Assembly (NCBI GenBank): GCA_038277395.1 | Contig: CM076189.1 | Span: 211,522,011 to 211,586,010 of the forward strand | DNA: 64,000 bases | Reading direction: 5' to 3' | Source: Dryocosmus kuriphilus | Taxonomy: Eukaryota; Arthropoda; Insecta; Hymenoptera; Cynipidae | In this document: positions 33,303 through 45,084 of the stretch, one piece after another | Layout of the letters: each line of letters begins with the position of its first letter | Numbering within the stretch: position 1 is the first letter of the stretch | Position numbers and translations under genes: made by a program | The notes under the pieces: generated by a model | Told to the model about the DNA's origin: nothing | Seen by the model: the letters and a program-made list of their open reading frames with translations, nothing else | Databases searched by the model: none

Positions 33303-34479
33303 ACAGCCCCACACAAAAAAAAATTTTCTGAAGCCCAAGCTATACTACCATACCCATACGTTTTTGAGGTCGCTGAATCCGAATCCGTGGTCAGTTTGAC
33401 CCCATCAGGTCAGAATAAAGGTCAATTCAAGGTCAAAGTCAAGAAAACCGTTAGATCGGAGAAAACCTCGACTCTAAGACGTTTTCAGGGTCGCTCAATC
33501 CGAATCCGGGATCATTTTGACCCGATAAGGTCAGTATCAAGGTCAAGTCAAGGTCAAGATGAGAAATAATGATCTAATCAGTGTGAATTGTCACTCTAAG
33601 ACGTTTCTGGGGTCGCTGAATCTGAATCCAGGGTCATTTTGACTCCATCAGGTGGGGCTTAAGGTCATTCTAAGTTTAACAATTAAAAAAACATTTAATT
33701 AGAGAAAATCTCTACTCTTATACGTTTTTTGTGGTCGCTGAATCCAAATATGGGATAATTCCAGGGTCATGTTACATTCTAAAAAAGAGAAAAAATATTG
33801 AATCTAAGAAAGCCACTCTTCTAAAACGTTTCTGAGGTCGTTTAATCTGATTCTGGAGTCATTTTCACGATATCAGATAAGGATCAGGGTGAATAGAAAT
33901 TGTTTAAAATGATTTTGGTTACAATTTCTGAATCGTTACATTGAATTTCGAAAGTTATCACTAGATTTAGTGTTTTTTTAGTTATCTAACCCTTTTGTCC
34001 TTTTTGTTTATGATTCCCAAGCAATGGTGTATTTGACGTTATCAGGTCAGGGTTGACGTTATTCTTTTGCATGGGCAGTTGTGACAACAGAAGCGATATT
34101 TTATGGACCAACGATGCTCCCCTAAACTACGGTTAACAGGTGTGGATCAAGCTTCCGAGTAAGATCCTCTGGAGTACGCACATTGGCGTTAGAAATAAAA
34201 CATTAAACAGTATCTGGAGCGCAATTCGAGTTACGCTTACCACTTAGAGGGCAATCTTCAACATGCTCGAACATTTTGGTTATGATCAAAGGACTTAGTG
34301 TAGCGTCACTAATAAGCTCAACTTTAGTTTCTGAGCAAATAACTCAATTTCTGCAACGACAGTCCGATATTTCCGCAGAAATTCAAAATCCTGCTACCGC
34401 GAGGGATACTGGGACGATGACAACTGCTTCGAAAGGAGATGTGTAGAATGATTCACTTTCCAGTCCAATGTGGTATCGA

Positions 34480-34695
34480 AGCCAGCGTAGCGCGCTGCCT
34501 TGCAGGGGGGCGTTAGGGTGCGAGGATGAAGCCGTAGCGTGTCTGACGACGAGTTGACATTGTCCTCGTCAAAGTCAGAAAGCTCTCATACTTAGACCTG
34601 GGGATGTATGAGAGTTATCACCCGCAGGATGCCGGACTCACTTGCGATCGGTCCAGGATCCGTAATGCGTGGGTCTTCGTAATTTTTCATGGTAC
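34480..34695 (+). other. LINE A/B-type leader segment inside transposon X
   Basis: Diverged copy of the LINE A/B 5' leader: GCGCTGCCTTGCAGGGGGGC, GACGACGAGTTGACATTGTC, CTTAGACCTGGGGATGTATG and GGACTCACTTGCGATCGG line up in order with 7505-7680 and 53115-53290, ending just before a TTTTTCATGG at the LINE start-codon position. LINE coding sequence does not follow. It lies directly upstream of the transposon X gene; 34080-34480 may be further diverged leader. Confidence 0.65.
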
Positions 34696-34759
34696 CTAAA
34701 ATAAAACACAAACATAAAACAGTTTTTAATAAAAAAGACTTCAAAGTCCTTGTTACAAA

Positions 34760-36230
34760 CAAACCCGGGAAGTTCTTCATCTGAACATTCTTGCAACAAA
34801 AATCCTAATGCATTTGTTACATATGTGCCAAGTATTAATTTGCAGCTAAACGGAGACCAATATCAAATAATATCAAGAGAATTTACAAGGATTGTTTCGG
34901 GATTGATGTTGCTAACCAAGATAAAAAGTGGACTCCACACGAAGTATGTAGTGCTTGTTACACGATGATGACAAAATATGATTCCAAAAAAGAATCTGAA
35001 GTGAAGTTTGTGAAACCTGCATGTTGGCGAAAACCATTATGCGAAGAAGACTGTTATATCTGCATGACAAATGTAACAGGAGTTAACAGAAAAAACATTC
35101 ATCGTCTTCAATATCCTGACACACCAAACTTGATAAGACTAGTAGATAAAAATGATGACATTGACCATGAACTGGAAACTTCAATCAATTCTCCTGAAAG
35201 TATGTCAATCCGAAACGATTGCTATGTGGATGACGTTGAAGAACAGGAATCTTCAACCGATGAAAGAGAGAGTACAAGCAGTCAAAGCTATGTAACTAGT
35301 GATCAAGACAAGGCTTCCAAAACTATAAATCAAGAAGAGATGAATGATCTTGTGAGAGATTTAGGTTTACCTAAGGATAAAGCGGAATATTTAGATTCAT
35401 TCATGAAACAACCCAACTGGCTATCTAAAGATGCAAGAGTATCATTTTACCGGAACAGAGAAGAAAACTTTAGAAAATATTTCACGTTGATTTGCGGCGA
35501 TTTTAAGATCTTAACTATACTGTTAGGACAACAAGCTGGATATACGAAACATCCTTGCTTTTTGTGTCTATGGGACAGTAGAGATCGCGCAAATCACTAT
35601 GTTAAAAAAACATGGACGGACAGAACCTCTCTCCAGGCAGGTTCTGTAAACATGTTACACGAACCACTGGTTGATCGTAGTAAGGTTTTGCTTCCACCTC
35701 TCCACATCAAACTCGGCTTAATGAAGCAATTTGTTAAAGCTTTGGATAAAGCTGGAAAATGCTTCGAAAAACTTAAAGAACTTTTTCCTCATCTTAGTGA
35801 TGCAAAAATCACTCAAGGTATCTTCGATGGACCACAAATACGCAAACCAATGAGAGATGGTGACTTCATTTATACAATGAATGACAAGGAAAAAGCAGCC
35901 TGGATAAGTTTTAAAGATGTTGTGGAGAATTTTCTTGGGAACCATAAAAGTGAAAACTACGAACAAATAGTGGTTCAAATGATATCGAATTATAAGGAGC
36001 TAGGGTGTTTGATGAGTCTAATGTTACACTATTTGCACTCACATATAGATTACTTCCCAAAAAATCTAGGAGATTTTAGTGAGGAGCTAGGGGAGAGGTT
36101 CCATCAAGACATTAAAAATAATGGAAATGAGATATCAAGGTCGATGAGATGTCAATATGATAGCTGATTACTGCTGGTCATCAAAGAGATAAAGTAACAA
36201 GAACGGAGTAAAGCGTAAAAAAAAGAAACC
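34760..36230 (+). pseudogene. Transposon X transposase-like protein
   Basis: The largest open block is 34965-36167 (400 codons). A cysteine-rich N terminus is readable upstream in the neighbouring frame (CICYICAKY, then CFGIDVANQDKKWTPHEVC), continuing as WRKPLCEEDCYICMTNVTG. An acidic Ser-rich linker follows, then the conserved core: YFTLICGDFKILTILLGQQ, HPCFLCLWDSRDR, LLPPLHIKLGLMKQFVKALD, FLGNHKSENYEQIV and LGERFHQDIK. A one-base shift near 36117 precedes the tail (MIADYCWSSKRDKV). Proteins of this type recur in aphids, hymenopterans and other invertebrates without a settled function (from memory). The GDFK and CxxC block recalls RNase H-fold transposases of the CACTA/KDZ kind; that is inference. 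Likely role: transposition of X. Confidence 0.65.
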
Positions 36231-36965
36231 GCTCCTTAGATCTTTTGAGGACAAAAGGGTTAGATATCACAAAAAACAGTGAACCTAGTGATAACTCCCG
36301 AAATTCAATGTAAAGGTTTAGAAATTTTTACAAAAATCATATTAAACAATTTCGTTTGACCCTGATCCTCACATAACGGGGTGAAAATGATCCTAGAATC
36401 AGATTAAGCGATCCCAGAAACGTTTCAGAAGAGTGGCTTCCTCAGATTAAATGTTTTTTTTCTCACTTTGAGACCGTAACATGACCTCGATCCTGACCTC
36501 ATGAGGTCCAATTATCCCATATTTGGATTCAGCGACCACAATAACGTATAGGAGTAGAGGTTTTCTCTAATTAAATGTTTTTTTAATTGTTAAACTTAGA
36601 ATGACCTTAAGCCCCACCAGATGGAGTCAAAATGACTCTGGATTCAGATTCAGCGACCCCAGAAACGTCTTAGAGTGACAATTCACACTGATTAGATCAT
36701 TATTTCTCATCTTGACCTTGACTTGACCTTGATACTGACCTTATCGGGTCAAAATGACCCCGTATTCGGATTCAGCGACCCTGAAAACGTCTTAGAGTAG
36801 AGGTTTTCTCCGATCTAACGGTTTTCTTGACTTTGACCTTGAATTGACCTTTATCCTGACCTGATGGGGTCAAACTGACCACGGATTCGGATTCAGCGAC
36901 CTCAAAAACGTATGGGTATGGTGGTTTAGCTTGGGCTTCAGAAAATTTTTTTTTTTGTGGGGCTG

Positions 36966-38146
36966 TTATTATTTTTTCGTGTCTTGCATAGTTTGGCGGG
37001 AAATTTGAATTTTTGATTTTTAATAACATTTTCTCGATTAAAACAAAAACCGTGCATTTTATCAAAAAATTGTTATTACAAAATTTGTAGACCTTTTTAT
37101 GATAAACAATTTTGGTTATATATACATTTTCTATATCTCGCATAGTTTAGCCGGAAAATGTTTTTTTTTTTTTGATTTTGTGAAAACAGTTTATGATGGA
37201 TAAAACCAGAACCATTGGTCAAAACGCGCTGGTTGACGAACTCGCTCTTACTTTTTATACCATGAAGAAGTGTGCAAGAGCGCAATCCAATCAGATTAGT
37301 TCTTCGAAAGTTATCCTGCTAACAGGTTACGACAACAACGACAACGACAACGACGACAACGACAACGACAACGACAGACAGACACCAACGTAAAACCTGT
37401 TTTTTCGGATTCAGGCGATCATGAAACGTCGAGATTTCCTGAAATCCGCGAAAGTCAGTGTTCACATAAAACTAATACCTTGTCATTGAGATGAGAATGT
37501 AATAATAAAAAAATTGCATTTTTCAGCCAAACTATGTAAAAAATTAAGAAATTTACGTTTTAGATATAATTTCATTGATTGGTGAGCGCGAGAAACGTGA
37601 TGAGAATGCGTCTGAGTAGCGGGCAGATTTTTCAATAACTTTTAGTAACTTTTTATTGAATGTATAGTAATGTATTTTTTGATTAAAAGAACAGTATTAT
37701 ATGTTTAATGAATAAAGTATGGGTTGTATCAAAAAATGCTTTTAAGAGAATTTGTAGGTCTTTGGAAGGTGAATAATTCTGCTTCTTGATATTTTCTCGT
37801 ATCTCGCATACTTTTGCGGAAAAGTGGATTTTTTAATATGAATTAACATATTTCACGAATAACTTAAAGACATGCGTCTTTTTGAGAAAATCGTAGTGAG
37901 TAAATATGTAGATATTTTTGAGCTGAACAACTTTGTTATGATTTTTTTCGTATCTTGCATATTTTGGCAGTAAATTTGAATTTGGTTTTTAGAAAGAATT
38001 TATGATGGATAAAACCAGAACCATTGGTCAAAACCCGCCGGTTGACGAAGTCGTCCTTACTTTTTACGCCTTGAAGAAGTATGCAAAAGCGCAATCCAAT
38101 CCGATTAGTCCTTCGAAGCTTTCGTGCTAACAGACTACGACAACAA
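36966..38146 (-). repeat. Rep-A repeat, reverse copy, part 2
   Basis: Continues part 1: body (36966-37170), head (37180-37500) with a GACAAC-rich run, link with the complement of TCTGCCCGC at about 37630, body (37720-37980) and head (37990-38146). LINE C is inserted at 38146/38147; the last piece of head is at 42937-43036. Confidence 0.65.
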
Positions 38147-38248
38147 GGGTTTCCGTTTCCGGTTTAAGAGCTGTAGGATTACTGAAGATACGGTGACCGT
38201 TGAAGGGAAGGAGAAGGGAGGGGAGGCCGGGAGTTTTTGAATTGGCTA

Positions 38249-38990
38249 ATGGAGAGATCCAGGACGAATAGTTTAATATCAATTGAAGAGTTTTTGAAAA
38301 GAAAGAGGGAAGACAGGGTAAGTAGTGAAGAGAAAGAGGAATTAGATTTAATAATAAAGCAAAGAAAAATGGATAGGTCATTAACGGAAGAGGTAAGAAT
38401 GAAAAGAAGGGGAGCGACGGGCAGACATTAGAAAAGACTAGTGAAGAAATTATTCAGACTGGAGACAAAGAAGTAGAAAAGATGAGGAAAATGATAAAGG
38501 AGGTAACGAGGATGCAGGAAGAAAGGCAGGAGAAAAGGGGAGAAGAAATAAAGCAGGAAATTAGGAGGGAAATGGCAGAGCTTAGAAAAGAGATGAGGAA
38601 ATGGGAAGAAGTGAGGGAAAAATTAGAAGAGAGGATGCAAGGTTTAAAGCAAAAACTAGAAAAACAGGAGAAATCTAATAAAAAGGTAGGAGAGTAAGAG
38701 AGAGAAGAAAGGAGGAAGAATATAGTGATAAATGGTCTAAGATTAGAAGGTAGAGAATTGAAAGAAGAAGTTGAAGAAGTGCTAAAGAGGATTGGTACGA
38801 AAGTAAAAATAGAGAAAGTAAGAAGAGTAGGTAAGGAAGGGGAGAGAGGAGGACAAATGGCTCTGGTTAGGCTAAAAGACAGGGATGATAAAAGGGAAAT
38901 GATGCATAAGAAAAGAGCGTTGTATGGAAGCTCGGAAAGGATAGAAGATGATTTGACTTGGATTGAAATAAAATGCAATATAAGATAAGG
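38249..38990 (+). pseudogene. LINE C ORF1 (coiled coil plus RNA-binding-like domain)
   Basis: Starts at ATG 38249 (MERSRTNSLISIEEFLKRK), shifts frame near 38400-38460, and continues as a long charged heptad-type helix (38482-38690, EEIKQEIRREMAELRKEMRK) that predicts a coiled coil. After a TAG at 38695 comes RRKNIVINGLRLEGRELKEE, VEEVLKRIGTKVKIEKVRRV and MALVRLKDRDDKREMMHKK, which look like the RRM-type fold of L1-like ORF1 proteins. Such proteins bind LINE RNA and form particles. The final frame change is near 38980. Length of about 245 residues suits the family. Confidence 0.7.
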
Positions 38991-39120
38991 AAAATAGCAG
39001 AAGAGAAAGAAAAAAAGGAAAAAGTACGTGGGTTAAATATGGAAGAATTCATATAGATGAGGTGTGGTGGGAATGGGACGAAGAAGAAGAAAAAATAGTT
39101 AAAAGTACTAAGTCGGGGGA

Positions 39121-42100
39121 ATGGGAGCGAGGAGTGAAGGGGAGGGAAAAATAAGTGATAGTAGGCAGGGTAAAGAGGAGAGAAAAGAAGAAAAGAAAGA
39201 GTGGAAGTTGTGCTACTGGAATATAGCAGGATTAGAAAGAAAGGATAAACAATTGATAAGAAATTTAGAACAATGGGAAGTAGTGGTAATGACAGAAACG
39301 TGATTGGATGACAACGGATGAGAAAGAGTGAGAGGAAGATTACCAAAGGGATACATATGGAAGAAGAGAAGCGCAAAGAGGGTAAATAAAAAAGGAAGAG
39401 CAATGGGAGGAATGTTGATGGGAATAAGAAGGGCAATGCTGACAGGGGTCAAAAGCATGGAAGATAGGAAAGAGGAAACTGAGGGAATGATAGTACTAGA
39501 GGTGAAGGTAGGAGAGGAGAGGTGGAAGATGGTAGTAGTATTTGTGAATGGAGATATGCAGGAGAAATCAGAGAAGATAAAAGAAATAATGGAAGGAGTT
39601 GGAGAAGATATGAGGTGGAGAAGATATGAGGCTCATAATAGGAGGAGATTTTAATGCGAGGACAGGGGGGAAAGTAGGTAAGGAATGGGGAGGAGAAAGG
39701 GGAAGAAAATCCAAGGGCAAGGTATTGAACGGGGAGGGTACGAAATTGTTAAAGTGCCTTGAAGAAATGGGATGGTTTATTTTAAGCGGAAATATACAGG
39801 GGGATGAGGAAGGGGAATATACTCGAGCAGATGGAGAAAAGGGAACGGTAATCGATCATGTAATAGTAGATGACGAGGTGAGGGAAAGCATAAAGCATCT
39901 AGAGGTAGGGGAATATATTGAGTCGGATCACTTTCCATTAATAGTGATGTTGAAGGTAGAAAAAGGTAGAGAAAATAAGGATAAAAAGGAAGTAAAGGAG
40001 AAAAGAACGAGCAGAGGTGATTGGTCAATGGAAGGAAAAGAACAATTTATGTAAAAGGTAAAAAATATCAAAATGGGTGAGGGAAGTATAAATGAAGAAA
40101 TGGAAATAGTGATAAGGGAAATTAAAAGTACATTAGAGGGAACAGGTAATCAGAATGTTAGGGTTGAAGGGGGAAAAAACGGATGGGATCAAGAATGTAA
40201 AGATAAAAAAAGAGAGAGGTGAGGAAGGAATTAATAAAATGGAGAAAAGGGAAAAGTAGGGGAGAGGATTATAAGAGGAAGAAGAAAGAGTATGCTAAGT
40301 TGTGTGATAGAAAAAAAGAGGAGGAAAATAAATGATTCGTAGAAGAGGCAGAGAAGGCTAGGACGGAGGAGGAGGTTTGGAAGATAGTAAATAGGGAGAG
40401 AAGAAGGATGAAAAGGGTAAGCGAGAATATTGACATGTTAGAATGGAAAAAGTATTTCATGGATTTGCTAGGAGGGGTAGAGATGAAAATAAGGAAAGAA
40501 AAAAAAGAGGGAAGGGAAAGAGAAGAGGAAGAGTGTATTGCAAAGGAAGAAATTAGCAAGGTGATAGAATCAATGAAAGATGTTAAGGCACCTGGAATAG
40601 ATGATATTCCAAATGAAGTATGGAAATACGGCAGGAAAGAACTTAAGGTGTGGGCGTGGATAATGTGCATCAGAGTATGGAAAGGAGAGCGCTGGCCAGG
40701 AGTAAGGAAGGAGGAGGTAGTGGTGCCGATAGTGAAAAAGAGTAATGGTGAAGAGGTGAAAGACTATACGGGAATAACGCTGATTTCAACCTTGTATAAG
40801 ATATATGTAACTATTCTAGCAGATAGGTTGAAGAAAGAAGTTGAGGAAAAAAAGATAGTACCATCAAATCGAACAGAGTTTAGGAAAGGAATGGGAGTGA
40901 TGGTTAACATATATGTTTTAAATTATCTGGTAAATAGAAGAATAGAAAGAAAGAAAGGGAGAATGATAGCAATGTTTGTAGACTTAAAAGCGGCATTTGA
41001 TTCCTTGGACAGAGAGGAGATAGAAAAAATTATGGTAAAAAAAGGCATAAGAGAGGGTTCGGTAAGGAGAGTATCGGAAATTTATAGGGAGACAAAAAAC
41101 AAGGTAAAGGTAGCGGATCGAGTAGGGGAAAGTTTCTGGTTAGCGAGAGGAGTTAGACAAGGTTGTATTTTCAGCCCGTTCTTATTTAACATCTTGATAG
41201 CAGACTTGGAAGAGGAAATGAAGAGAAAAGGCTGAGGAGGAGTTAAGAGAGGAGGTGGCAAAATTTATACTCTGGCGTACGCAGATGACATAGTAATTAT
41301 GGCAGAAAATGAGGAGGGTATGGCGGGCCTAATTACAGGATTGGAGAAATATTTAGACGGTAAAAATTTGGTAATAAATGTGGAAAAGATGAAGATAATG
41401 AGGTTTAGAAAAGGAGCGGGTAGAAAAAAAAGAGTGGACGGCAAGATGGAAAGGAGTAAAGATAGAGGAAGTAAAAGAGTTTAAATACTTGGGTTATATT
41501 CTACAAGTCAATGGGGATCACAGAGCGCACATAAGAGAAAGGATAAAAAAAAGCAGCAGAAGTAATGAAGCAGATTTGGGGAATCGAAAAAAGAAGGTTT
41601 AAAAAAGACTGGAGAAGGAGAATGTGGTTGTTTGATACGCTGGTGTGGCCGGCGTTATGCTACGGAGCAGAGATATGGGGTTGGAAGGAAAGAGAAGATA
41701 TTGAGAGGATACAAGAAAAGTGTATAAAATGGACGTTATGAGTAGACTGGAGGACACCAGGGTATATGGTGAGAGAAGAAGCACAAAGGGATAAATTGAG
41801 TACTAGAGCGGGAAAGAGAGCGTTGAAGTTTGAAGTGAAGTTAAAAGAGGGAAGGGGAGGAGAGTTAGCGAGGGAATTCTTAAGGGAGATAGATGAAATA
41901 AGGGGAAGGGCGATAGAATTAACGAGATGGGAAGTGTAAAGAAAAGGATTCTTAGAAGATAGATATATTGGAGATGGACAGGAAATAAAGTTTGAGGAAT
42001 TAGATAAAAGAGACAGGCAAAAACAACTGAATGAAAGATGGAGGTCGATCGAGGAATGAAAATACAATAAGTAGTATAAGGTGATAAAGAAGGAAGGACT

Positions 42101-42390
42101 ACCAAAGTATTTGAAAGAGAGGGATGGGGAGAGTGGAGATGGACGAGGATAGGTTCGGAAACGAGGTAAGGGAAGGGAGATATTGAGAAGAAGAGGAGAA
42201 TAGAAAGTGCAGAATATGTCAGTGGGAAGAGGAAACATGGGAGCATGTTTGGGATGGATGCAAAAGAGGGATGGAAGAGAAAGGAACCTGGCAAGAGAAT
42301 GTGGAAGAGATATTAGGGGAAGAAAGTTTGGGGGAAGAATGGATGAAGAGTTTAGAGGGTGCTAGAGAGATGAGTATGAGTGGAGTGAAA
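39121..42390 (+). pseudogene. LINE C ORF2 (endonuclease, RT, CCHC)
   Basis: Endonuclease: WKLCYWNIAGLERKDKQLI, VVVMTET followed by a stop at 39301, LIIGGDFNARTGGKVGKEW, KGTVIDHVIVDDEV and YIESDHFPLIV, i.e. the catalytic GDFN and SDH motifs are present. RT: VKAPGIDDIPNEVWKYG, VKDYTGITLISTLYKIYV, MFVDLKAAFDSLDR (catalytic D), ARGVRQGCIFSPFLFNILI, a stop at 41233, then TLAYADDIVIMA (YADD intact). C-terminal: CRMCQWEEETWEHVWDGCK near 42215 is a CCHC knuckle. In-frame stops and frame changes (for example near 39640, 40050, 41235 and 41440) inactivate it. Confidence 0.85.
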
Positions 42391-42936
42391 GAGTAAGTGT
42401 GAGTAGAGTAAAAGAGTTAAAGATTAAGCGTGAGTGGAGTAAACAAGTAAAAAAGTTAGTGTGAGAGGAGTGAAATTGCGGAGTGAAATAGTCAGAAACA
42501 GTAAATAGAATGAAAGTGAAAAAACGGAAATAGAAAGCGCATAGAAGCGTTAAGAATATAGAAATGATAGTAATTGTATAAGTAATGCAAATTACGGCTG
42601 CGATTTTTGAGTGCGACCGATGTTATTTTGATAATGCGAGTTCGATCATTTTGGTAGATTTAGTTGCGCTCGCCCACATGACTCGTTTGCACACATGCCT
42701 TGTTCGATCACATGCCTCGTTCGCTCACATGCCTCGTTCGCTGACACGATCAATAACCCGATAAGTAGCTTTTAGTTGCGATAGAATATAAATTAGTAAT
42801 AGATAAGAAAAATAAGGAAAGTCTATGTAGTGGTATTAAATGTAAATAGAATTTAAGTATTTAAAAAATGTAATAGTGGAATAAGGAAAAAACAGAAGCC
42901 ATGTAAACTCTCAGGGGAAACATTATCAATAAAGAA

Positions 42937-43036
42937 GACTACAACCACAACGACAACGACGACAATGATAACGACAAAGACAACGATAGACAGACACAAA
43001 CGTAAAACCTGTTTTTCATTGAGATAAGAATGTAAT
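42937..43036 (-). repeat. Rep-A head, part 3 (after LINE C)
   Basis: ACAACGACAACGACGACAA run followed by GTAAAACCTGTTTTTCATTG and GAGATAAGAATGTAAT, i.e. the outer edge of the Rep-A head interrupted at 38146. Confidence 0.6.
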
Positions 43037-43639
43037 AAAAAGCAAAAGTCGACTTAAAAAAGTAATATTTGAACAAAAACAGTTTTTAGCTATAACAACT
43101 ATTTGAATAAGGAATTATAAATTATATTCCCTGTAACGAGGTATATTTAATGATATATTTAATTACTTGAGCACGTTATTATTTACTTTAAAGGGAGTTC
43201 TTTAACTGCATACATAACAGTATTTTTGGCTACTTGCTCTGTAAAACTCCAAACTGCGAGAAGCCCGTCGAAAAAGTTTTCACGAATAGATTCATTTTTA
43301 TCAACATCCACCAGTTTTTGCGTAGGACGGTAGTATAATCGTGTTCCGCACTTCTTTCTCAAAAGAAAGAAATTTAAATCAGGTTGTTATTAATGAAAAA
43401 GACTTTACCGTGGAATTGACAACTTACGAGCGTCGGACTGGCAAAACGTACCACTTAAATTGTAGGAGAATTTGGCCATTTATTTACACAAATATTTTCT
43501 AAGTAACTGTAAAAAAATCAGCTGGTTATTAATTATTTTTGTGAGCGCGCTATTTGGAAATGTTGGGAGTGGGAGACGCTTCGGTCAGACCACCTATTTT
43601 GTAGAACAAACGGTTTTCCGAGTTTTTTATGAACTTTTT
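43037..43639. other. Unassigned DNA with two short coding-like tracts
   Basis: Minus strand 43380-43190 is open for about 60 codons (KKCGTRLYYRPTQKLVDV and VWSFTEQVAKNTVMYAVKEL), and plus strand 43390-43480 reads NEKDFTVELTTYERRTGKTY. Both look more protein-like than the AT-rich noise around them, but I recognise no family and see no start or splice context. They may be remnants of an unknown element. Confidence 0.3.
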
Positions 43640-43842
43640 TTAAGATTTAACTAAAAAAACTAACCTCTATTAATAAAATTTGGACAATCCCGAACCGACA
43701 TGTTTTACGCTTACCCACTTTATTAGCTACCACTGTCGACAATTTTTGCAGAGAGAAATGTTGGGCGTCTTGTCAGAACGAAGCTACGCACGAAGATTCA
43801 GCCTGTTAGTAATCATTAATAAAAAAAGGTTGTGTAGTGTGG
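43640..43842 (-). repeat. Dispersed repeat Rep-B, inverted copy
   Basis: Reverse complement of 32523-32728, with the words CTTTATTAGCTACCACTGTCG and ACGAAGATTCAGCCTGTTAG. The two copies are 11 kb apart. Confidence 0.6.
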
Positions 43843-43967
43843 ACTATATCTTATGTATACCTGAAACAAAGAAGAAAGGATATGAAACAGCAAATATTGG
43901 AAACTGCGGAATCACACGTTGGTCAGGGAATGATTAGTATGCTAATCAAAGTGTGGGATTGATTAAC

Positions 43968-44640
43968 ACAGCCACAAAAAAATTTTTTATGTCGGGAACA
44001 GGGTTCAAACTTTACTTACTAAATGTCTGTGGAGTCGCTGAATCCGAATCTGGGCTCAGTTTTGCTCCATCACTTCAGTTTTTGGAGAAAAGCGAAGCTT
44101 GACCATAAGAAATTGGGTCTAAATGTGGTTCTACCTTCCCACATGCCCCCATTTTTTTCATCTTTCAAAAGAGCGATTTCGAACTCTTTAAGATACCTTT
44201 AAAATGAGCCCAAATACATATTTTTGCGAATTATGGCTCAGAAGTTACAGCATTTTTAATATTGCGCATTTCTATAAAACAAGAACTTCATAGATACACA
44301 AAAAAATTTTTGTGTCAGGACCAGCATTCAGACTATACTTACTGTATGTTTTTGAGATCGCTGAATCCGAATCCGGGCTCAGTTTTGCTTCATCACTTCA
44401 GTTTTTGGAGAAAAGCGAAGCTTGACCATAAGAAATTGGTGTAAATGTGATTCTACCTTCCCACATGCCCCCATTCTTTGCATCTTTCAAAAGAGTAAAT
44501 GGAGCGATTTGTAGCTCTTGGAGATACCTTTAGAACGAGCCCAAATACATGTTTTTGAAAATTTTGGCTCAGAAGTTACAGCATTTTTAATATAGCGCAT
44601 TTCTATAAAATAAGAATTTCACAGTCACACATAAAAAATC
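43968..44640. repeat. Tandem pair of ~320-bp units, TIR-like
   Basis: Two direct copies (about 43968-44290 and 44291-44630) sharing CGCTGAATCCGAATC, GGGCTCAGTTTTGCT, TCAGTTTTTGGAGAAAAGCG, TACCTTCCCACATGCCCCCA and GGCTCAGAAGTTACAGCATT. The first begins CACAGCCACAAAAAAATTTT and both hold the GTCGCTGAATCCGAATC-type word of the transposon X TIR, so they look like TIR-derived remnants of a related element. A third fragment is at 49775-49930. Confidence 0.6.
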
Positions 44641-44664
44641 AGGCATACAGTGATTCACATGTAT

Positions 44665-44877
44665 ACGTGGTCTAGAAGCGAAAGTCGCACTATGATCGGC
44701 TTTATTGTAGCGAATCAGAGACTGAGAGGTCTAGTAAAAGATACAAGAATAATGAGAGGTCTTGATTGTGAAACAAGCTATTACCTCGTAGTTTCAAAGA
44801 TTATAGTAGAGGAGCCCACGATGCTACATGGTGATTTACTCGAGCGTCGTGGGGACCTATTGGATTTTGAAGATTAG
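44665..44877 (+). pseudogene. LINE endonuclease C-terminal remnant
   Basis: Reads ESRTMIGFIVANQRLRGLVK then DTRIMRGLDCETSYYLVVSK. This matches the last strands of LINE endonucleases, where the usual SDHYLV motif is now TSYYLV, losing the catalytic Asp and His. No upstream or downstream LINE sequence joins it, so it is an isolated scrap. Confidence 0.5.
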
Positions 44878-45084
44878 ATGGTAGAAAGAAAAAAAGGTTA
44901 TATGATGTATACCCTTTCACCGGTGCGGGTAGCTTCGACAGGCTTTCAAAGATGTAAAAAAAAACAGTTACATGAAAATACTCGAGCGCGTTAGATATTG
45001 ACAGTGTATATGCGCCACGTGTCTTTGATGACGGAGATATGTTAATCTGCCGGTTTGCATGGTGGGGTTGGCCGCAAAGAAGGG

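Larger units (their letters stand above)
33303..36965 (+). mobile_element. Transposon X: long-TIR DNA transposon, unassigned superfamily
   Basis: A 3.66-kb insertion splitting Rep-A. It begins CAGCCCCACACAAAAAAAAA and ends in the complement (TTTTTGTGGGGCTG). Terminal inverted repeats are about 700 bp each (33303-34005 and 36250-36965) and consist of about five direct subrepeats of roughly 120 bp, each with GGTCGCTGAATCCGAATCCG and GGTCATTTTGACCCCATCAG-like words (starts near 33369, 33491, 33612, 33733 and 33836). Inside are a LINE-leader-like segment (34480-34695) and one transposase-like gene. Target duplication is unclear because the flanks are AT-rich. Confidence 0.8.
38147..42936 (+). mobile_element. 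LINE C: purine-rich APE-type LINE
   Basis: A 4.8-kb insertion in the GACAAC run of a Rep-A head. Imperfect target duplication GACTACGACAACAA (38133-38146) and GACTACAACCACAA (42937-42950). It has ORF1 with coiled coil, ORF2 with endonuclease, RT and a C-terminal CCHC, then a short 3' region ending TATCAATAAAGAA with no A tail. The coding strand is extremely rich in A and G throughout, unlike every other LINE here. Stops and frameshifts are scattered, so it is dead. Confidence 0.85.

Noticed and set aside
38454..42294. Long open frames on the minus strand (for example 38454-38978, 38867-39436, 41660-42238)
   Set aside because: They are the pyrimidine-rich complement of LINE C. Stop codons need purines, so such a strand stays open by composition; the predicted proteins are Ser/Leu/Phe/Pro runs without motifs.
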